From positions 744,001 to 808,000 of the forward strand of contig NZ_RBLG01000002.1 in the NCBI RefSeq assembly GCF_003634585.1: DNA of 64,000 nucleotides. Reading direction: 5' to 3'. The notes beneath the pieces are model-generated. The model was not told the DNA's origin and did not search any database. It worked only from the letters and a program-made list of their open reading frames with translations. Position numbers and translations under genes: made by a program. Below, in pieces: positions 38,998 through 49,300 of the stretch. Each line of letters starts with the position of its first letter. Positions within the stretch are counted from its first letter, which is position 1. Source of the stretch: Gillisia mitskevichiae (GTDB taxonomy: Bacteria; Bacteroidota; Bacteroidia; Flavobacteriales; Flavobacteriaceae).

Positions 38998-40107
38998 ATG
39001 AACTTAATTCACCTTAAGAAAAAGTATATAGATGGCAGATTAATTTTATTACTAGCTGCCTTCTACACCCTTTTTTATCTTGTTTTTATCTCCAAAACCT
39101 TATACATGCGTGCATATGTATATGAAGAGGTTAAATATAGTATGTGGGAAATTATCGTGCATGGTTACTTGGTAGATTGGGTAATAGTAATTGCATTTAT
39201 GTCTTTAATTGCTATAAGCACTAAAAGATTGATCGTTAAAAAAGTACCTTGGAAAAACATCTTTTTGCTGCATTTATTGCTTTCCATATTTATAGGCGTT
39301 ATAATAAGATTAGTAGTTATCTTTTATAGTGTTATAATGGGAGAACTACGTTTAAGGGATCTAAATTGGAGAGATAATCTCACTAGTTTTATGCATGTTG
39401 TAGACCTTAATTTTCTTATATATTTTGCAATGATCTTAATTATATATGTTTATTACTATATAGATCAGATTAGAGAGGTAGAGGAAAAAAGAGGTTTGTT
39501 GGAAGCACAATTATTAAATACCAGAATGAAAATGCTTACTTCACAATTACAGCCACATTTCCTTTTCAATACTTTAAATAGCATTTCCAGTTTAGTAGAA
39601 ATAGATGCAAAACTTGCAAAAGACACTATTGCAGACTTAAGTGACTTTCTAAGAGAAATATTATATAATAGCGATGCAAAGTTTATCCCGTTATATAAAG
39701 AACTTACCGTACTCGAGTATTTTTTAAACATAGTGAATGTTCGGTTTTCAGATCATTTAACAATAGAGAAGGATATAGATCCAGACTTGCTAAATATTAA
39801 TATTCCCGCCATGATCATTCAACCAATTGTGGAAAATTCTATAAAACATGGCTATTCTTACGATCATACAGACCTTGCTATAAAGATCTCTATAGTTAAG
39901 AAAAATGGACATGTTTTACTGAAAGTAGAAAACAATGGGAAACTTATTACCCAAGATACTACCGTATTGATAGATAGCGGGGTTGGCTTATCTAATCTTA
40001 AAGAACGACTTTATAATTTATATGGAGATTCTCATAGTTTTATTATGCGAAATAAAATAGATGGCTCAGGTGTAGAGACTCTTATAGAATTACCCATTAA
40101 AGTTTAA
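38998..40107 (+). CDS. LytS-type sensor histidine kinase
   Basis: A 369-residue membrane kinase. Four hydrophobic helices lie at about 14-32, 58-74, 88-120 and 137-154, followed by a coiled coil and the His_kinase domain with phosphoacceptor His187 in PHFLFNTLNS. The HATPase_c domain follows (about 265-367), with an N box in IVENSIKHGY and a G1-like SGVGLSNLKERL. No extracellular sensor domain larger than a short loop is visible, so sensing is probably in the membrane. It pairs with the LytTR regulator directly upstream. Confidence 0.95.
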   Translation: MNLIHLKKKYIDGRLILLLAAFYTLFYLVFISKTLYMRAYVYEEVKYSMWEIIVHGYLVDWVIVIAFMSLIAISTKRLIVKKVPWKNIFLLHLLLSIFIGVIIRLVVIFYSVIMGELRLRDLNWRDNLTSFMHVVDLNFLIYFAMILIIYVYYYIDQIREVEEKRGLLEAQLLNTRMKMLTSQLQPHFLFNTLNSISSLVEIDAKLAKDTIADLSDFLREILYNSDAKFIPLYKELTVLEYFLNIVNVRFSDHLTIEKDIDPDLLNINIPAMIIQPIVENSIKHGYSYDHTDLAIKISIVKKNGHVLLKVENNGKLITQDTTVLIDSGVGLSNLKERLYNLYGDSHSFIMRNKIDGSGVETLIELPIKV

Positions 40108-40396
40108 AGGCATCTTTTATAGTATATAAATTCTTATACAGATTCTATCTTCTGCATTTTATTCCTAATTAGATTTTATTACTTTACAAATAGGCTTCTT
40201 CATTTAATCTTAAAACCTGTAATTAATATATCCTTCCAAGATATAGCCCTAAAATATTTCTGAATTTTATATTACAACTAATAAAATTTTAAAATTATCG
40301 ATTCTTATATCTAGGACTTAATAATACAAAAGTTTAAAGCATAATTTATGAAACTTAATCATAATTAAAGTGTATAACTATATCTAATAACACCTT
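40108..40396. other. AT-rich intergenic region after the kinase gene
   Basis: No ORF and no clear terminator for the plus-strand kinase gene were found. Sequence is very AT-rich until the triplet repeat begins. Confidence 0.4.
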
Positions 40397-40477
40397 GAAG
40401 AAGAAGAAGAAGAAGAAGAAGAAGAAGAAGAAGATGAAGAAGATGAAGATGATTATGAAGATGATGATGATGATGAT
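40397..40477. repeat. GAA/GAT trinucleotide tract
   Basis: Twelve uninterrupted GAA triplets (40397-40432), then a mix of GAA, GAT and one TAT, ending in six GAT triplets (40460-40477). In the plus-strand triplet frame it would encode only Glu, Asp and one Tyr, but a stop codon (40388-40390) precedes it and no start codon lies between. Strand composition is almost pure purine plus T. Confidence 0.9.
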
Positions 40478-40524
40478 GGTGAAAACAAATGGAATTTGAT
40501 ATTAATTATAATTAAGGCAATAAA

Positions 40525-40562
40525 AAAACCGAAAAACGTGCAAGATGCTGTTTCTCGGTTTT
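40525..40562 (-). terminator. Intrinsic terminator of the minus-strand secreted-protein gene
   Basis: On the minus strand, AAAACCGAGAAAC pairs with GTTTTTCGGTTTT (one mismatch) and runs into TTTATT, 38 bases beyond the stop at 40600. Confidence 0.75.
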
Positions 40563-40599
40563 CTGGCTAATAGTAGGGCATTCTTTTTTTTTTATGAAC

Positions 40600-41154
40600 T
40601 TAATTGCTTGCAACTTTAGAAGCTCCAATAGTTCTAGGGTCAATTTTTATATTCTGTTTTTTGTTTCCATTTGCAATCTTAATTTTATAAACTTCTCTAT
40701 CTATTCTTTCCCCATTTCCACTAGCCATATATTTATTTTGTACCATCGTCCATCCAGTATGACTAGTATATAGTGCTCTTCTTACTTTAAGAGGTAGTAC
40801 AATATCTTTAAAACGTTGATTTGTTTTTAGGATATTTCCTTCATTGTCGTAGCTTGCTTCTAGAACACCTTTACTGCTTTTAAAAGTTACTAAAAATTCA
40901 TCATATTTATCGTTATCTATGGAAGTAATAAAAGAGTTGATATCAAAATTTTCTTTCATGAACCCTATAGGATTTTTGACGAATTCTCCAGCGAAATCTT
41001 CTTTTACCACGAAGGTATAATTATCTAGATTAGATGAAATTTTAACTGCTGTAGGGGCAAAATTCACTTTTGCTTCCTCAAGTTCTGTGATCTGTTGAGC
41101 TTGGCTTGTGCTTATCCAGCCAACTAGTAATAATAATACGATTAGAGTTTTCAT
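40600..41154 (-). CDS. Secreted protein of unknown function
   Basis: A protein of about 184 residues with a clear signal peptide from the Met at 41154 (hydrophobic core residues 3-15, Ala-Gln-type cleavage site near residue 20). A frame starting at 41196 would place 14 polar residues before the signal peptide and is less likely. The mature part is a mixed alpha/beta domain with a KEDFAGEFVKNPIGFM segment near residue 50, and a basic C terminus rich in Lys and Asn. I do not recognise the family. It is a stand-alone gene. Confidence 0.7.
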   Translation of the reverse strand: MKTLIVLLLLVGWISTSQAQQITELEEAKVNFAPTAVKISSNLDNYTFVVKEDFAGEFVKNPIGFMKENFDINSFITSIDNDKYDEFLVTFKSSKGVLEASYDNEGNILKTNQRFKDIVLPLKVRRALYTSHTGWTMVQNKYMASGNGERIDREVYKIKIANGNKKQNIKIDPRTIGASKVASN

Positions 41155-41650
41155 GTGATAAATATTTAAAGGATTAATATGTTTCTCATTATTCAATTCT
41201 AATACAGTTCGCGAATCCTGTAATAAATAGATTTATAAAATTTTACATACCTGAAATTACTACCTAAATCCCCTCAATTATATAAAATGATGCAATTCAC
41301 TCACTTATAGTAATCAAACTCACTTTATTTGCAATAAGCTGGTTAATAGCATTTTACAAGATCTTTATTTGCCGTTAACCCTCCTATTAAATATCCTACT
41401 TCATATTTGGATATATCCACATCAGAACAATTCGAAAATTTTTAAAAACTGACATATATCATTGGAATACAGACCTTAGAAAGATATTTTTATTATTGCC
41501 GATTATTTTGTTGCTACTTGTTATTAGCATTAATAACAGAAATTTTTTCTTACAAAAACAGGATAATAGTACAATACACCCTATATGAATTTTTAATTTT
41601 TTTTTGACTACTTAATTTGTCGATAGAATATTGATTTATATAAGACTCCT
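41155..41650. other. Intergenic region upstream of the GH130-GT4 pair
   Basis: About 500 bases between two divergently oriented genes. It is AT-rich with long T runs near 41597-41606. I found no ORF, no convincing promoter and no repeat. Confidence 0.4.
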
Positions 41651-42697
41651 ATGTACGATTTTGTAAAGAAACATGGTGTTATCCTTGAAAAAACAGATAA
41701 TAGCTTTGAAAACGAAGGTGTATTTAACCCTGCAGCAATAAGGGAAGGAAATAATGTTCATTTGTTTTATCGGGCAGTGCGCACAGGGAATTTTTCCACA
41801 ATAGGCTACTGTAAACTAGATGGCCCTTTAAAAGTTGTAGAAAGGAGTGACATACCAATATTATCCCCAGAAAATAGTCAGGAATTTCAAGGTTTAGAAG
41901 ATCCAAGAATCACAAAAATCGATGATACTTATTATTTAACATATGCTATATATGACGGTATAAATGTATTTGGAGCGTATGCAATTTCAAAAGACCTTAT
42001 AACATTTGAACGCAAAGGTATTATCACCCCAAAATTCAATTTTGACGAATATGCCAAACTAATTCGGCAAAATATCAATAAGATCTCCGATAAACACTTA
42101 TTGTTCTATGAGTTATTTGAAAGTCATCATTTGTCTAATGTAATGAAAGCTGATGTTTTTGTATGGGACAAGAATATTGTTTTCTTTCCAAGAAAAATAA
42201 ACGGAAAATATGCTTTTTTACATCGACTTTTTCCAACAATACAAATCGTTTTCTTTAAAAAACAGCAAGATCTAAATCGGGATTTTTGGATAGATTACAT
42301 CACTCATCTTTCCGATCATATTGTATTAAGAGCTTCTTACCAGCATGAAAGAAGCCATATAGGAGCTGGCTGCCCTCCAATAGAAACTAAGGATGGATGG
42401 TTATTGATTTATCATGCAGCGGAAATTACTGCAAATGGAAGAATTTATAATGCAGCAGCAGCACTTTTAGATCTAGAAGACCCAAGAAAAGTAATTGCGC
42501 AACTAAAAAAACCACTTATATGCCCTACTGAGGAATGGGAAAAGAAAGGCGTGGTAAATAATGTTGTTTTCCCAACAGGATCAGCCCTTTTTGATGATGA
42601 ATTATACATTTATTATGGCGCTGCCGATTCTAGAATTGCGGTTGCGTCTATGAATATAAATACCCTTTTAACCGAATTAAAATTATCAGGATTATGA
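41651..42697 (+). CDS. GH130-family glycoside phosphorylase/hydrolase
   Basis: A 348-residue five-bladed beta-propeller enzyme of family GH130, most of whose members phosphorolyse beta-mannosides (some hydrolyse them). Motifs seen are NPAAI (about 26-30), the conserved GLEDPRI block (Gly81-Ile87, with the Asp84-Arg86 core) and HIGAGCPPIETKDGWLLIYH (about 236-255). There is no signal peptide, so it acts in the cytoplasm, which favours phosphorolysis over external hydrolysis. Its stop overlaps the glycosyltransferase start by 4 bases, suggesting tightly coupled synthesis of the two proteins. The substrate cannot be read from sequence. Confidence 0.88.
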   Translation: MYDFVKKHGVILEKTDNSFENEGVFNPAAIREGNNVHLFYRAVRTGNFSTIGYCKLDGPLKVVERSDIPILSPENSQEFQGLEDPRITKIDDTYYLTYAIYDGINVFGAYAISKDLITFERKGIITPKFNFDEYAKLIRQNINKISDKHLLFYELFESHHLSNVMKADVFVWDKNIVFFPRKINGKYAFLHRLFPTIQIVFFKKQQDLNRDFWIDYITHLSDHIVLRASYQHERSHIGAGCPPIETKDGWLLIYHAAEITANGRIYNAAAALLDLEDPRKVIAQLKKPLICPTEEWEKKGVVNNVVFPTGSALFDDELYIYYGAADSRIAVASMNINTLLTELKLSGL

Positions 42698-44982
42698 AAA
42701 GATTCAAAAAAAAGCCTGCAATTCTATTAATGTCCAGTTTTCCTCCTACAGAATGCGGTATCGCTACTTTCTCAACAGACCTTTTATATTACACGTCTTG
42801 CCAATTTAGTAATACTTTCAATTTTATAAAGTGTGATTTATCCAATCAATGTGATAAATTAAATCTCACAGAATATTGCTTAAACCCCAAAATTAAAGAA
42901 AATTATAGTGCTACTGCATCCCTAATAAATGAAAACAAAAACATTCAACTCATTCATATCCAACATGAATTTGGACTCTTTGGAGGTACCTATGGAAACT
43001 ATTTAATTTATTTTTTAGAAGAGATAAAAGCTCCTGTATTAATTACATTTCATACCGTACTTCCAGATCCAAATCCAGAACTAAAAACCATAGTTCTAAA
43101 ACTTGCTTCGAAATGTAGATACATAACTGTTATGACAAACAAATCTGCTAATATTTTAATTGAAGATTACAAGATCGACGCTAAAAAAATTCAAATTATT
43201 CCTCATGGAACCCATTCTATTAATTGGATAGAAAACTTAGAGATCAAGAAAAAGTATGGCCTTGAAAATCGAAATATTCTTTCAACATTTGGTCTATTAG
43301 GACCCGGTAAAAATATAGAAACTGCACTAAAAGCTTTGCCAAAAGTCATCGAAGCATACCCAAATACTTTGTATCTAATTATTGGAAAAACACATCCAAA
43401 CAATATTATTAATGAAATAGATGAGTACAGGATTCTGCTACAAGACTTAACAAATGAGTTGAATATAAATGACCATGTACTTTTCCTCGATCACTTTATA
43501 GAACTTCCAGAATTATTAGAAATACTTCAAGGCACAGATATTTATTTATTTACGTCTAAAGATCCTAATCAGGCAGTAAGTGGGACCTTTTCTTATGCAA
43601 TGGGTTGTGGTTGCCCAATAATTGGTACTTCTATACCTCATACCAGAGAAGTATTAACATCCGATATTGGCAAAATTATAGAAATAGGTAATTCTTCGAA
43701 GTTATCAGAAGCTGTTTTAGAAATCTTAGGCGATCCACAGATGAAATTCAATATGAGTCTTAATGCTTATAAAGCCAGCCGTGCCAGCAATTGGGAGAAT
43801 ATTGCAATATCTCAAGCCGAAGTTTATAGGGAACTTATACAGCCTGCAAAGAACCTTAGCTATAATATGCCCAAGTTAAATCTTGACCATTTAAAGCGAA
43901 TGACTACTGAAACAGGAATTATACAGTTTTCAAAAATTAGCCAACCAGATATTAATTCCGGTTATACATTAGATGATAACGCACGAGCTTTAATTGTAAT
44001 GTGTAAACATTATCAATTATATGGTTACAAAGAAGATCTGAAATACATAGATCGCTATTTAAATTTTATAGAAAAATGTCAGACTAATGATGGCACTTTT
44101 ATAAATTATTTAGACCATAACCAAAACGTTCATATTAAGAATGATTATGTAAATCTGGAAGATTCCAATTCGAGAGCTGTTTGGGCATTAGGTACTGTGA
44201 TATCACTTAAGGAGATACTACCAGAAGACAACTTTTTAACTGCCAGTATAATTCTTGAAAAATCTATGCATTGGATTCCAGGCATCCTGTCTCCTAGAAG
44301 TATTGCCTTTATTATAAAAGGACTGTATCTGTGTAAAGGACCTATTCCAGATTATACTCGAAGAGCATTGATTACCAATTTATCAAAGAAATTAGTGTCT
44401 AGATACGACCTTAATAAGGAAAAAGATTGGGAGTGGTTCGAGGAATACTTGACTTACGCGAATAGTGTGTTACCAGAAGCCATGCTATATGCCTATTTAG
44501 TGACCGAAGACAGTATCTACAAAAATATAGCTCTGGATTCTTTTAATTTTCTATTGAACAAGTTATTTATTAATAATCAATTTAGGCCAATTTCTAATAA
44601 TGGATGGTACCATAAAAATGAAGCGACCAAAATATTTGGAGAACAGCCTATAGATGTAGGTTACACCATTGAAGCATTAGAAAATTTTTATTACACTTTT
44701 AGATCTCCTCGTTATCTTAAATTAATGCACCAAACCTTTAGTTGGTTCTTGGGAAACAACCATTTAAAACAATTAATTTACAATCCATTAACAGGAGGTT
44801 GTCATGATGGTTTGGAAAAAACAAATGTGAATTTAAATCAGGGTGCAGAATCTACAATATGTTTTCTTATGGCAAGGTTATCTATGGAACGGGTAGTAAA
44901 TTTAAAGTTTGAAAGTCAGGACGTTTATTCTACAAGATCGCGGATACTTAAAAATCGTCATATTAAACATCGGGAATTGTAA
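42694..44982 (+). CDS. GT4-like glycosyltransferase with C-terminal alpha/alpha domain
   Basis: A 762-residue cytoplasmic protein. Residues 1-about 375 form a GT-B glycosyltransferase of the GT4 type: SSFPPTECGIATF at the start, HIQHEFGLFGG, HTVLPDPNPEL, PHGTHS, GLLGPGKN and a late Gly-rich block. The usual EX7E pair is absent; the site reads NQAVSGTFSYAMGCG (about 293-307), a known variant type (N-Q-x-x-S-G-T-x-x-Y-A). Residues about 390-762 are all-helical with repeated aromatic and Asn-Asp motifs, resembling an alpha/alpha toroid of glycosidase-like fold. Overlap with GH130 suggests a shared pathway. Confidence 0.85.
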   Translation: MKRFKKKPAILLMSSFPPTECGIATFSTDLLYYTSCQFSNTFNFIKCDLSNQCDKLNLTEYCLNPKIKENYSATASLINENKNIQLIHIQHEFGLFGGTYGNYLIYFLEEIKAPVLITFHTVLPDPNPELKTIVLKLASKCRYITVMTNKSANILIEDYKIDAKKIQIIPHGTHSINWIENLEIKKKYGLENRNILSTFGLLGPGKNIETALKALPKVIEAYPNTLYLIIGKTHPNNIINEIDEYRILLQDLTNELNINDHVLFLDHFIELPELLEILQGTDIYLFTSKDPNQAVSGTFSYAMGCGCPIIGTSIPHTREVLTSDIGKIIEIGNSSKLSEAVLEILGDPQMKFNMSLNAYKASRASNWENIAISQAEVYRELIQPAKNLSYNMPKLNLDHLKRMTTETGIIQFSKISQPDINSGYTLDDNARALIVMCKHYQLYGYKEDLKYIDRYLNFIEKCQTNDGTFINYLDHNQNVHIKNDYVNLEDSNSRAVWALGTVISLKEILPEDNFLTASIILEKSMHWIPGILSPRSIAFIIKGLYLCKGPIPDYTRRALITNLSKKLVSRYDLNKEKDWEWFEEYLTYANSVLPEAMLYAYLVTEDSIYKNIALDSFNFLLNKLFINNQFRPISNNGWYHKNEATKIFGEQPIDVGYTIEALENFYYTFRSPRYLKLMHQTFSWFLGNNHLKQLIYNPLTGGCHDGLEKTNVNLNQGAESTICFLMARLSMERVVNLKFESQDVYSTRSRILKNRHIKHREL

Positions 44983-45119
44983 TCCGATGAAAACCAAAGT
45001 AAATCAAGATTCAATTCTTTTAAAAAAGTTTCTTATCTAGAGTTGTACCACTCTAGCAGATATTGTATTTTCAAAATTCGAAAATGATGCACATTCTGCA
45101 TTATAAAACATATTTCTGA

Positions 45120-46346
45120 ATGAAAATACTTCATACTGCCGACTGGCATATTGGTAAAAAACTGCATAAACATGATCTATACCCAGACTTCGATCTATTT
45201 ATAAATTGGTTGTGTGCCTGCATTCAAGAAAATGGAATAGAATTACTGCTGATATCGGGAGATGTTTTTGATCTTGCCAATCCCTCTTCTGAAGCCAGAA
45301 AGCAATATTATAAAGCCTTATTAAAACTGCGGAATCTAGATTGTAAGATCATTTTAACCGGTGGAAACCATGACTCTCCTGCTATGCTAGATGCTCCGGG
45401 AGAGATTCTTAGGGAATTAGAAATGCATGTAGTTGGTAGTTTAAGGGAGAATATTGAAGAATGCATCATTCCGGTTAAAGGAAAATCGGGAGAAATAGAG
45501 ATCGTAGTTGCAGCACTCCCCTATCTTCGGGATGCAGACCTGCGCTCTGCTGCCGATGGCAATACATATGAAGACAGATTGGAAGCGATTAGAATGGGAA
45601 TACAAAACACATTTTTAAGCGCTGCAGAAGTTTGTAAAACACAATTTCCAAACATTCCTGCTTTGGCCATGGGACATTTATATGCAGCAGGAGTAGAAAC
45701 CTCAGATAGTGAGCGCGATATACAGATAGGCAATCAAGCTGCTTTTCAAGCCTCCCAATTTGGAGATTTTTTTAACTATATCGCCTTAGGGCATATTCAT
45801 AAACCTCAAAAAGTTAACGGACTGGTTCCAACTTATTATAGCGGCTCCCCTATTCCACTTTCTTTTAGTGAACGGAAAGATGAAAAAAGAGTATTAATTT
45901 TAGATACAGAAAAATCTTATCTCCCGGAAAGTCTTCCCATTCCTATTTTTAGAAAACTATTGAAGTTAACTGGAAACCTCACTGAACTTCAAACTAAACT
46001 CTCTAATTTAATTAATAATTCTATCCTGAATAATTTGATAGAATTAGAAATGGTAGAAGAGCAATACGATGCAACAAAATTATATGAGCTGGATAAAATG
46101 ATCCAAAATTTTAATTCTCCCGGATTTGAAATTGTAAAAAGCAGGGTGAATTTTAAAAACAAATTATCTGGTGCCAGCGAACTATATGCAGGTGCACCTC
46201 AATTAGAAGACTTAAAACCCAGAGAAGTGTTTTTAGAATTATTAGGGAATCATGAATATGAAAAAGATATAAGCCAAGAGATTTTAGGCGCTTTCGATGA
46301 ATTGTTGGAAGAATTACAGCAACAAGAAATTCCAAACGAACTCTAA
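45120..46346 (+). CDS. sbcD: Exonuclease subunit SbcD
   Basis: A 408-residue Mre11-type nuclease. The calcineurin-like phosphoesterase motifs are complete: DWHIGK (Asp8, His10), GDVFD, GGNHDSP (Asn-His), a MGHLYAAG block and ALGHIHKPQ. With SbcC it removes hairpins and protein-blocked DNA ends. A 7-bp inverted repeat CTAGAGT/ACTCTAG (45037-45056) lies 64 bases upstream of the start; it has no T run, so it is more like an operator than a terminator. The sbcC gene starts 4 bases after the stop. Confidence 0.97.
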   Translation: MKILHTADWHIGKKLHKHDLYPDFDLFINWLCACIQENGIELLLISGDVFDLANPSSEARKQYYKALLKLRNLDCKIILTGGNHDSPAMLDAPGEILRELEMHVVGSLRENIEECIIPVKGKSGEIEIVVAALPYLRDADLRSAADGNTYEDRLEAIRMGIQNTFLSAAEVCKTQFPNIPALAMGHLYAAGVETSDSERDIQIGNQAAFQASQFGDFFNYIALGHIHKPQKVNGLVPTYYSGSPIPLSFSERKDEKRVLILDTEKSYLPESLPIPIFRKLLKLTGNLTELQTKLSNLINNSILNNLIELEMVEEQYDATKLYELDKMIQNFNSPGFEIVKSRVNFKNKLSGASELYAGAPQLEDLKPREVFLELLGNHEYEKDISQEILGAFDELLEELQQQEIPNEL

Positions 46347-46349
46347 GCC

Positions 46350-49300
46350 ATGAAGATCTTAAAAATAGAATTTCAGAATATAAATTCACTTCGTGGGGAA
46401 CATCAAATAGATTTTACCAATTCTCCTTTTACAGAAAGTTCGCTTTTTGCAATTACAGGACCTACCGGTAGTGGGAAATCTACTTTATTAGATGTCATTT
46501 CTTTGGCGCTTTTCAATCAGGTTCCAAGATTAGGAAAGATCTCAAGATCTGAGATCTTGAATAAAGGGGCAATTCTTACTCGTAATCAGAAAGAAGCATA
46601 TGCGCGAGTTACCTATCAATGTAAATATGGAATTTTCAGCTCTCAATGGAGTATTTCTACCAATAGAAATGAAAAATTACGGGAATATGAAATGCAAATT
46701 TCTTCTGTGGAAGATGGGGCTATTTTAGATCTTAAAAAATCTGATGTTCCGGGTAGAAATGAAGAACTTATTGGGCTTAATTACAATCAGTTTATAAAAT
46801 CTGTAGTTTTGGCTCAGGGAGATTTCGCACAATTTCTTAGAGCCAAAAAAGATGAACGCGGGGAATTATTAGAAAAAATAACTGGAACCGGGATCTACAG
46901 AAAACTAGGAGTAAAAGCTTTCGAAAAATTTAAAGCCAGTAATTCGGACATAAAAGAACATCTTTTCAACATTAAAAGAATTGAAGAGGAATTATTAAGT
47001 CCAGAAGTTCAAGCTTCTTATAAAAACAAATTTCAGGAGAAAACCAGTTCTTGTGAACCTTTGATCAAGGAAGTTAAACTTAAAGAAGAACAACTAAAAC
47101 TTAAAAAAGAGGTTCTTTTACAAGTTTCAGAAGTAGAGAAAACCAAACTTAAGCTAGATCAAGCTTCAGGAAAATTAAAATCTTTCGATACTAGTAAAGG
47201 TCTCCAACTATCTCAGCATGAAAAACTAATTTCTGTTTCAGAAGAGCTAAGAAATTGGAAAACATGGTCTACTGAAATCACTTCTTTAGATAAAGAACGG
47301 AAATCGCTTCAGCAAAAGAAAACAAAGAACACAGAGGATCTTTCAATTCAGCTAAGCAACATACAGAAATTCACTAAAAAACCACTTACAACTATTGAAG
47401 TTGCAACGGGTTTAGAACAATTTAGTAATCAAGTAAGTGCGCTCCTTGAGGAAAAGAATAACAAAGGGGTGGCTTGGAAAAATTTGCAACAACTTCTTCG
47501 CGTTGAGTTAAAAGATGTGGATTTAAATATTACCGATTCTCCTGATGATGATCTTGAAATACTTGAGAGATTAAAACAAATTTCTACACAGCACATTGAC
47601 GATCTTAAATTTAAACTGAAAGATTTTCAACTTTTGGATCTAACAAAGGAAAGAAATCTGCTTAGAAAGGATCTGGAAAAAACCCGTGAGGCTAAAAATT
47701 TCAAACTAGAGCTACAGCAAATCCTTAATTCTCATGCTGAAAAATTAAAAGAAAAGGCACTACTACTTCCTGTCACAAAGGAATTACCTAATAAAATTGC
47801 CATTTTAAATACTCGATCTCTGGATGAGTCTAAAAATCTTCAAATTTTAGAATTACAAAAAGAGAATTTGTTGATGCGCGCTAAACTTGAAGATTTCAGG
47901 AATAAACTGATTGACCAGGAACCTTGTCCACTTTGCGGATCATTACATCATCCGTACGCAGAGCATCTACCAAAGAAGGATGATCAACTTCAGCAACAAA
48001 TTGATTCTACGAAAATCAGTTTAACAGCTTTAACAAAGGAGATAGCTTCTTTAAATTCCGAGTTAAAGCTTTCTTCAACTAGATTAACCAACTTAGACGT
48101 TGAAATTAAAGGCTTGGAAGAAAATATAAAGTCGAAAAAATCGATTTTCAACACCACTTTTGAAAACTATGAGATTGAGGAGAAAGTAGATTGGGATAAG
48201 AAGATCTTTAATTTGGAAGATCAACTTAACAATTTGGAAGCCTATGAAAAACAAGTCTTATATTTTCAAGCGATCGAGAGAGGTATTCCAATCCTTAAGG
48301 AAATGCAACAGATCTTGAAGGATGGCAGTAAATTAAAACAGGAGTTAAGTAAACTTTATTCCGGTACAAATATTCATACAGATTGTAGAGATTTAGAGAA
48401 TAAATGGAACTTACTAAACCAACAAAAGGAACATCTAAATGAGAGTTACAAGCTAACTGAAACTAAAATAAATGAGTTCAGAAATAAGGTTTTAGCTTTA
48501 GAACCTGGACTTTTAAAGGAGTTAAGAGGGAAAGGTTTTACTACTATTCCTGAAGCAATTTCAGCTTTATTAAGTGATAGCCTATTTAACGAACTAAGGT
48601 TAGAAAGGGATTCTTTGCGCACAGAAATAGCATCGGCGACTACCACCTTAAAAGTGATCGCTGCTCAATTAGAAATATTGCGATCTAAAGACGTAGAAGA
48701 GAATTCTGAACAACTGGAAGAAAAGCTTAGCGCCAAGCAGCAGCATCTTAAAACACTACAAGATGAGTGTAAGGAATTGGAGCGTATTTTAAAAAATCAT
48801 GAAGATTCACTTTCAAAAATGAAAGCTATTCAGCTTGAAATAGCCGAAAAAGAGAAACAGACCAAGCGATGGACCTTGCTAAATGAATTAATAGGTGATG
48901 CTACCGGTAAGAAGTTCAATGATTTCGCCCAAGACCTTACTTTATCTCAGTTGCTACATTTAGCAAACATTAGATTGAAAGATCTTAGTGATAGATATCT
49001 TATAGACAAGCCTGCCGCAGATGAGGATGATGGTTTGGTGGCTATAGATAAACATATGGGTGGGCAACGTCGCTCTGTAAAAACCCTGTCTGGAGGGGAA
49101 ACTTTTATTTTAAGCCTATCTCTGGCATTAGCACTGAGTGATTTGGCTTCAAAAAATGTGGAGATAAACAGCCTTTTTATAGATGAAGGTTTTGGAACAT
49201 TGGATCCGGAAACTTTGGATCAGACTTTAGATACTTTGGAAAGATTACAGGCAGAATCTTCTAAAACCATAGGTATAATAAGCCATGTAGATTCTTTAAA

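Noticed and set aside
40391-40570. Acidic open frame containing the GAA/GAT tract
   Set aside because: A stop codon directly precedes it with no start codon between; the downstream part runs through a minus-strand terminator hairpin.
45037-45056. Inverted repeat upstream of sbcD as a terminator
   Set aside because: The 7-bp stem is not followed by a T run, so it is left as a possible weak operator only.
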